Source of the DNA: Botrytis cinerea B05.10
Lineage: Eukaryota; Ascomycota; Leotiomycetes; Helotiales; Sclerotiniaceae
Direction: 5' to 3'
Assembly: GCF_000143535.2 (NCBI RefSeq)
Contig: NC_037317.1
Span: forward strand, 496,001 to 560,000
DNA length: 64,000 bases
Shown: piece by piece, positions 58,156 to 64,000 of the stretch
Layout: each line of letters starts with the position of its first letter
Numbering within the stretch: the first letter of the stretch is position 1
The notes under the pieces: model-generated
What the model was told of the DNA's origin: nothing
Databases searched by the model: none
The model's input: the letters and a program-made list of their open reading frames with translations, nothing else
Made by a program: the position numbers and the translations under genes

Positions 58156-61100
58156 ATATTCGAAGTTGGAAGACAGGAGTACGATTTTAAATATCAGATC
58201 ATTGTTGGTATAAGTAGGATACGAAAGTACCTACCTAGGTAAGTATTGTAGGTCCGAATTGTCTATGTTGTATTCTGTCAAAAGAGCTAGTTATATACGA
58301 GAAGTAATAGTTTATATAACTATAGACCTACTAATAAAAGAGCTAATCTCTTTCGCATTCGCTTAGAATTTTACTACAGTAACCATTAAATTGAAGTCAT
58401 TCACTGCGTTCACACGGTCATATTTCCGGAGTTGATTTGTTGTTCGTCTGTTTATATGAAATAGGAATTTTCTCCGCTCAGCGTGTCAGTTTTCACTTCA
58501 ATTGTTACTTTGGATGGATTTGTGATACTATTTCCGTTTTCATTATATTTACAATAGTAAGCGACATAATATTCTTGCACATTTATATATTTCATAAAAA
58601 CCCACGATACGATGATACGCTTCGAGTAATTGTAGTCTCCTGATACCGCAATATCCATCTCGATACTCCGGATGCAAAACCACAATCTAGCAAAATGGAG
58701 AAGAGTGGGTTCTATGCACGAATCTCGGCTCAATATGCAGAATCTAGAACGGATATTCTCTTCTCTGAAATGACATATGCGGCAAGAATTACTCTCAGTA
58801 GAGATTGATAATTTCGGCAGAAAACGCGCGGCGGCTTGTATATGTGTATAGCTTCGCGTATATGGGAAGATAGATATGCATGCAGTAAGTACTACGACAT
58901 AGTGGGCGCAGTGTAGATCCGAGGGTCTGGAACAGTTCGATTTCATATCATCAAATGATGTATTTGGAAAGACTATGATGAAAGAGACATACTCGGGAAA
59001 AATCACTCAACATTCATTCTCAGCTTCCCAACCAGGAATTTTTCTACGAAAGTTGTGGATACATCAGATTCTGTGTCATGTAAAATTAACACGCTACCGA
59101 TATGATATTAGGATTCTTCAAGCCTTTTGCAGATCTATAATCAAAAGATAGAGAAAATGTATTATATCATATTCATCTCCCTACATCTTCATTTTAACAA
59201 GCTTTTACTTTCCGGTCCCGAATATTTCCTCCGACTCCATCTCCTCAAATAGAGTGCTATTTATGATTCTTCGAGGAGTATATATAAATTGAAGTCAACT
59301 GAGTTTTCTAGCTATAGCATTCCCAGTTCACTTCATTCCTCAGTTCTACAATTTATAGTAGACCTCTCGCTTAAAGGGACTGAGATTTTCAGCTCTCTGA
59401 TCTTATCTGTATTGGTTTTGCGCTGATTTACCGTTCTGTTCTGTCTTCTATTCTGTATATGTATTGGTTAAAGTGATACATACATACACACTACAGCGAA
59501 TAAGTAGGCTCGATAATCACTAACTTCTTGGGTAACGGTTGTAGGGAGAAGAAGAACAAATATGATATTTTAGATGAAGGCATAGAATTGTCAAATTCCA
59601 CAACTGAAAAGAAACATGAGATGAGATACGAAGTTCGAACTTTGAGCTTCGTAGAGTACTACACATGGGTAGTTTGATCCCTATAGAGAAAGGACTCATG
59701 AATTTCAATCCAAAAACAAACTCCCTCTTCAATTTGATCATTATGTTAGTATCTCTGGCTCTCTTTTGAGTATGACGGGTCTTTTATTGGTTTCTCGCCC
59801 AACTGTGACCTGTCTGTCCTTTGGAATGTAAGAAATTATCAGGGAAACTTTCCAGCAAACACCAAGTTTCTCAGACAGAATGAGAAGATGAAAATGGTAG
59901 AGCTAAATTTCGAAATCATGTTATGTTGTATCGTCCCCAATCCCGGCTTGTATCAAGAAACTTCCAAAAAGCCAAGCATTCCCGATTATCCAAGGCTTGC
60001 GGTGTGAAAGGAAAGGATTCGATACTTTCATTTCATTTCATCGTCATTGTTAATACCAATTCTCGACTAGAGATTGTATATTCTTTTCCTCGCTTCCCTC
60101 TACAACTTCAACGACCACCTGCTAATGCTACCGAGTCTCCACGCTCTCGGCTTTCTTGTGGACATCTACTTCTAGGTATCCTCGCTCTGATTTATCATGA
60201 GTGAGATTATTAGGTTGTGTCTCCCATCATTCTGAGGATACGACGCTCAGTGAAGTATGCCAGAGACCGCTTCGAAAGGTTTCCCTTTTTACAAGTGATG
60301 TAGAAGAAGAGAGATACAAGACTCAGAAGGAGACTAAACCAAGGACGACTGCTAGCCAGCGTAGAGGATAACTGAAAATCTCTCTTACTGATGAAGTACA
60401 TCATATCATATCCCAAATTCCTCTCCTTGGTCTTCGTCCAATATTTCAATACAGGAGGGAGCGATTGACAACTCAGATTGTCTTACTAATTGATTCAAAT
60501 ACCGAGTGAGATACGCTAAACAAATAATTATCTCCAACATTCCAAGAGACATGAGGTCAGAACAATCCGCGAGGTCGGATTCATTTTGCATTTGCACGTG
60601 AAGCAAATGTAGATAGAATAAGAAACCAGTCAAAGTTTATCAAGTTCCCGCCTAACATCAACGTCAACATCAACATCAACCCCGCAATAATACTAAATAA
60701 AAACAAAGCGTCCCGCCCCTTAGTCTATATTCCGCCCCGCCGGGTCATGAAGACGAACATACCATGCAACAAACGATGGATTCCTTATGCAAACTTACAA
60801 TGTCGAATATCTGCATTGGGATAAATTTTCTATGCTAGATGTAGATGACAGCAGAGTTAGACTAAAGAATCAATTGGTAGTAATGTACATCAGGGTGACA
60901 TATGTAACTTATTCTATTTTTGTATACAGATTTGTTTCTACACGCCATCGTGTCTTGACCTATCTAGCCAAGAACATTCAAATTCAATAAATATATTATG
61001 TCCGTCTCATCCTGCCACTCTGCCATCCACATCTCATTCACATCTCGTCATTCACCTCCTCACGACCTAAAAAAACAAAAAAAACAAAAAAAACAAAAAC

Positions 61101-61246
61101 AAAAACAAAAACTTCTATTCCCACGCATCATAGTCCCTCCCACACACCGTCTTAGGCCGAAAAAAATGACAGCATCCCTTCCGCTCCCCTAAAATCCCCA
61201 ATTCACACCCCCCAAAAGAGCAAAACGAGAATCACGGAGCAATTGA
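58156..61246. other. Gene-free, AT-rich accessory DNA
   Basis: About 3 kb with stops in all frames. The longest frame (minus, 58452-59006) lacks an ATG and recognisable motifs. Minus-strand frames near 60,210-60,630 contain a few hydrophobic stretches that could be remnants of a membrane protein but cannot be joined. An (A)nC-type low-complexity run lies at 61,070-61,111. Confidence 0.35.
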
Positions 61247-61329
61247 AGCTCCCTAGCCGGTTCGAACGACTGACCTGACGATAATAGCTATAACTGCAAT
61301 CGTCCGCTCTACCACTGAGCTAAGGAAGC
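61247..61329 (-). tRNA. tRNA-Cys (GCA), with an 11-base intron
   Basis: Read on the minus strand, the 7-bp acceptor stem GCTTCCT pairs with AGGGAGC (one T-G wobble). The D arm is GCTC-AGTGGTA-GAGC, the anticodon stem is GACGA/TCGTC, and the T arm is AGTCG-TTCGAAC-CGGCT. The anticodon loop reads TT-GCA-G, then an 11-nt insertion TTATAGCTATT, then A. This fits a tRNA with the usual nuclear intron after position 37 and anticodon GCA (plus-strand 61295-61297). The mature length is 72 nt without CCA. The internal A and B boxes (TAGCTCAGTGG and GTTCGAAC) are intact, so it should be transcribed by RNA polymerase III. Confidence 0.88.
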
Positions 61330-62811
61330 GATTCTTTTTCTTGGCATTTCGGGAATTTATTTAACTTTATAACTTACACAACACACACATATTACACCAC
61401 ACCTAGCAATCACACCCAGGAACCACACACGCGAATCCGAGAAATATTCTCCAATATTCTCAATGTGCTTTCATGCTATATCTAACACTATCCTATCCTC
61501 CAATCCCGAATACTATTTCCTTCCCGCCTAGGTGCGTGCCCCACTTCTTTCCTCTCAAGTCTCAAGAATCTTGAAAATAATTGAAAAGTTCCCTTTCTGT
61601 CCTTCTCCTCCACCATCACCACCATCTTAAACATGGATATGCATCTAACCCATCTATCTACATACCTCTAATCCGAAATGATCATGCTAAGTTGAAATTC
61701 CCACACTTTCCTCATTCCTCTCCATCCCAGCTTCCAAAACAGCTCGCGAACGAACCACTCCCCGTCTTCCCCCCCTCCACTCTCCATATTTGCTCTAGAG
61801 GAATGGTTGAGAAAGCGGAGGAATCTGGAAAGATACCGTCTCTTCCGTCTTTCTTTTCACACCCCATCCAGCATCCCTCATCCCCCTCCCCCATCCTGTT
61901 ACGACACCTTCTCACCATCCAGCACATTCCTCTCCGAGATCCCGCTTCTTCGGTTATACATACACCACCCACTAGCACTTTCCTCCGCAATCTCAAAGTC
62001 CCACAATCTCACAATCCAGATGTCAGAGAAGAAACCTGAGTACTCATGTATAAAAAAAATCAATATCAACATACCGTAAGCATGACAAAGAGTGGGAGTC
62101 AAAGTAAGGATCAAAGGTAAAGTCCGAGTAGTAGTACACATAACATAACATCTATACAATAAGTATAAGTCGAAATCACCATCGAACAGAGACAGACATA
62201 GAGCATCGAGATAAAGATAAAGATAAAGATAGAATAGAATTCGTAAAGATATATATTCCACCATAAATGTAAATACAACTACAAATATAACATAAGGTGT
62301 CATACCATTTCTAGGTATATAAAAAAAATCAAAAAGGGGTTCGAGCTGCCAAGCGCAAGCAAGCCTAGCAAGCCCCATGAATTCTGACCACGCCAAGTCG
62401 ATCAACCAGACCTCTAAGCCCCATGCACCAAACCGAATAGGCTAAAAGATAAAAGCAAACACACAAAGGAAGGAGTACGATGACTCCTTCCTCCCATCCA
62501 AACGCCATCCATCCGATTCCCTAACCCGAGTCCTCGTCCTATTCATACAGTGTAGGTATTCATCTCTTCTCTACTCTCAGAGCGAGATCATTTGACCCTT
62601 TTGAATCAATCCCGTGACGTCCGTCTATATATAACGTACAGAATGTAAGAATGTCTTTTTGCAATGCAATGATGCGATGCGATAATCGATGTCATGTATG
62701 CTAGCGATGCTAATACAACAAAAGATAACCTCTCTCGGAACCATAAACAGGTACAAGAAATGAAGTATCCTCAAACCATCTTTTCTCAGAATGACAACAG
62801 ACAACCATCAT
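61330..62811. other. Gene-free region with GATA repeats
   Basis: No supported gene. Open frames around 61,580-62,040 are low-complexity C/T-rich DNA. At 62,208-62,235 four (AGATAA)-type units occur in tandem, giving several GATA-factor core sites by chance or design. The right part is 3' flank of the phosducin-like gene. Confidence 0.4.
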
Positions 62812-63745
62812 TTAAAGGACCTGATGTCTAACCAAAACATCCTTCAAAGCTTTCGTATCAAAAATTGTATCATCCGGAATCTGATCAATGATATATGTCA
62901 AATTCGCAAAAAGGTCTCCTTGGTTTTTGTAAGCCAGTATGGCCGGTACACCTGCATTATCGAATTCGATATCTTCGTAATGGACGCGTACGAAGTGAAC
63001 TGTTGGGTTTGCGGCAACGAGGGGGAGAAGTGCGGAGTTGATTACTTGAGAGACGTCGCACTATTGGATTGTTAGTATAAGTATGAAAGTAAAGATGGGA
63101 CAATGATGTGGGAGAACAAACCTCAGGATCATAAACAAAGACGACAACGACGGTTTCTCTTCCGACCTTTTCAATGGCATCAAGATACCCAAGCGCATCC
63201 ACCTCATCAAATCTTCCATAGCGACGCACACTAGGACTCGTTCTCCTGTTTCTGATGTCTTTGCCTTCACTCTGCATCTCAACTCGTCGTTGTTGTCTCC
63301 ACCTCTCCAAGAATTCTTCATCGTCACTCAACCCCTCCTCACTCCCCGAACCGTCCTTAATGAACGTTGCCCTCTTATCCTCCTTTGTAATTGTATTTCC
63401 CCTCAACTTATTTCTCCAACCCCCCGTCTTCCTCGCCTCTTCAAAACTCCTCGCATCAGCAATGACCCCCTTGACCCCCGTCGTCCTCCCACTATCAAAG
63501 TCTCTATGCGGCAGCCTCAATGGTTCACTGAGTCCTCCCAATCCTCCCGAATTCGATCTGTCAAACAAAGGCATCTTCATTGTATCCTCTATATTGCGGT
63601 TATGATGCTCCTCTTCTTCGTCCACGTCACTGTTCCTATCAAAGCTATAATCTTTTTCGTCGTCCGGATGTTCGTGATTTTCGTTTGCAGAAGCTTTTGC
63701 AATGATATTGTCAAATTCTTCTTGCGCCGCCGTTTTGCCTGCCAT
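62812..63745 (-). CDS. Phosducin-like protein (PhnA/BDM-1 type)
   Basis: Two exons on the minus strand, 63745-63122 and 63060-62812, give 290 residues. The 61-bp intron has GTTTGT and CAATAG, and the join reads VYDPE|CDVSQVINS. The N-terminal half is acidic and disordered, with GVKGVIADARSFEEAR and FLERWRQQRR, the G-beta-gamma binding helix of phosducin-like proteins. The C-terminal half has a thioredoxin fold without the CxxC pair: VVVVFVYDPE, then VRVHYEDIEFDNAGVPAILAYKNQG. In other fungi (Cryphonectria BDM-1, Aspergillus PhnA) such proteins help fold or stabilise G-beta-gamma and affect development and virulence. The start is the first ATG. It runs to near the right end of the window and its promoter lies at 63746-64000. 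Confidence 0.9.
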
Positions 63746-64000
63746 CTTTCCGAAATTTATAATGAAGCAAGGGAGCCACGAGGTCTTGTAGCAATCGAGA
63801 AGCTTAGGGATGCTTAGGGCGCTTGAAGGATGTGCGAGGAGGATCGCGTGGAAAGGTAAGGCGTTGGGATGGATTAGACTTCTAGAAGCGGGTAGACCCT
63901 AGTAATTCCTAGCCAAGTATGAGACGGCAAGCTCGTGTTATTGGAAACACAGATGTTTTTTTTTTTTGCCTTCTCGCCTTTTTGGCGCTGATGTTGTAGG
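63746..64000 (-). promoter_or_regulatory. Upstream region of the phosducin-like gene
   Basis: Non-coding DNA upstream of ATG 63745. An uninterrupted T run near 63,955-63,967 on the plus strand is the only notable element. No specific motif was assigned. Confidence 0.35.

Noticed and set aside
58452..59006. 184-codon minus-strand open frame
   Set aside because: It starts only at GTG, has no recognisable domain, and its composition follows the AT-rich background. Probably chance.
60210..60633. Minus-strand hydrophobic fragments
   Set aside because: Two frames with membrane-like segments cannot be joined by a good intron or identified with a family; kept only as a possible relic.
61899..62405. 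168-codon minus-strand frame with hydrophobic stretches
   Set aside because: Low-complexity Leu/Tyr/Thr repeats derived from AGATAA and similar simple repeats, and no plausible gene structure.

Overview
This window is nuclear DNA of a filamentous ascomycete. Genes are split by short GT-AG introns (46-150 bp) with CTAAC/CTAAT-like branch points, intergenic DNA is long and pyrimidine/purine-skewed, and the conserved proteins are eukaryotic and fungal: RNR2, DCP2, IBA57, SRP9, a Cwf23-type J protein, a phosducin-like protein and a Dal5-type transporter. The overall style suggests Leotiomycetes, probably Sclerotiniaceae (Botrytis/Sclerotinia-like). That placement is inferred; no search was possible.

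Layout. 0.6-2.3 kb: a Dal5-family MFS transporter (minus). 2.8-3.9 kb: a decayed protein-kinase-like gene (minus). 4-15.7 kb: almost 12 kb with no clear conventional gene, containing a cluster of strong splice-donor sites (10.5-13.6 kb) that looks like a spliced non-coding leader or lncRNA, with a possible 50-residue peptide gene. 15.8-18.4 kb: a four-exon nuclear protein with a DUF8032-type domain. 21-22.9 kb: a C2H2 protein with a possible 2OG-Fe(II) oxygenase-like core. 24 kb: a 215-bp MITE. 24.9-26 kb: a secreted orphan protein. 26-28.4 kb: AT-rich DNA with a decayed satellite. 28.7-51 kb: a gene-dense housekeeping block (IBR zinc protein, DUF1308 protein, Cwf23-like J protein, IBA57, DCP2, DUF4112 protein, RNR2, SRP9, an orphan, and a large single-pass membrane protein). 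51-61 kb: an accessory, AT-rich, repeat-containing island. 61-64 kb: tRNA-Cys and a phosducin-like gene.

The most unusual part is 52.6-56 kb. A four-exon gene encodes a P-loop NTPase with the features of the HerA/FtsK DNA-pumping ATPase superfamily: Walker A, a DEAH-type Walker B and a downstream ATQ sensor. It sits between two inverted repeats (52915-52980 and 55901-55949; 44 of 49 aligned bases identical, every difference a transition, plus one 17-bp deletion). Immediately outside the left repeat lies a 253-bp MITE-like palindrome with related ends. Together they form a candidate 3.0-kb mobile or domesticated element whose only gene is this ATPase. About 1 kb further on is a decayed GMC oxidoreductase.

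Nothing suggests a metabolic cluster. The housekeeping genes act in nucleotide synthesis (RNR2, with MluI-type ACGCGT boxes in its promoter and introns), mRNA decay (DCP2), splicing (Cwf23), mitochondrial Fe-S assembly (IBA57), co-translational targeting (SRP9) and G-protein signalling (phosducin-like).
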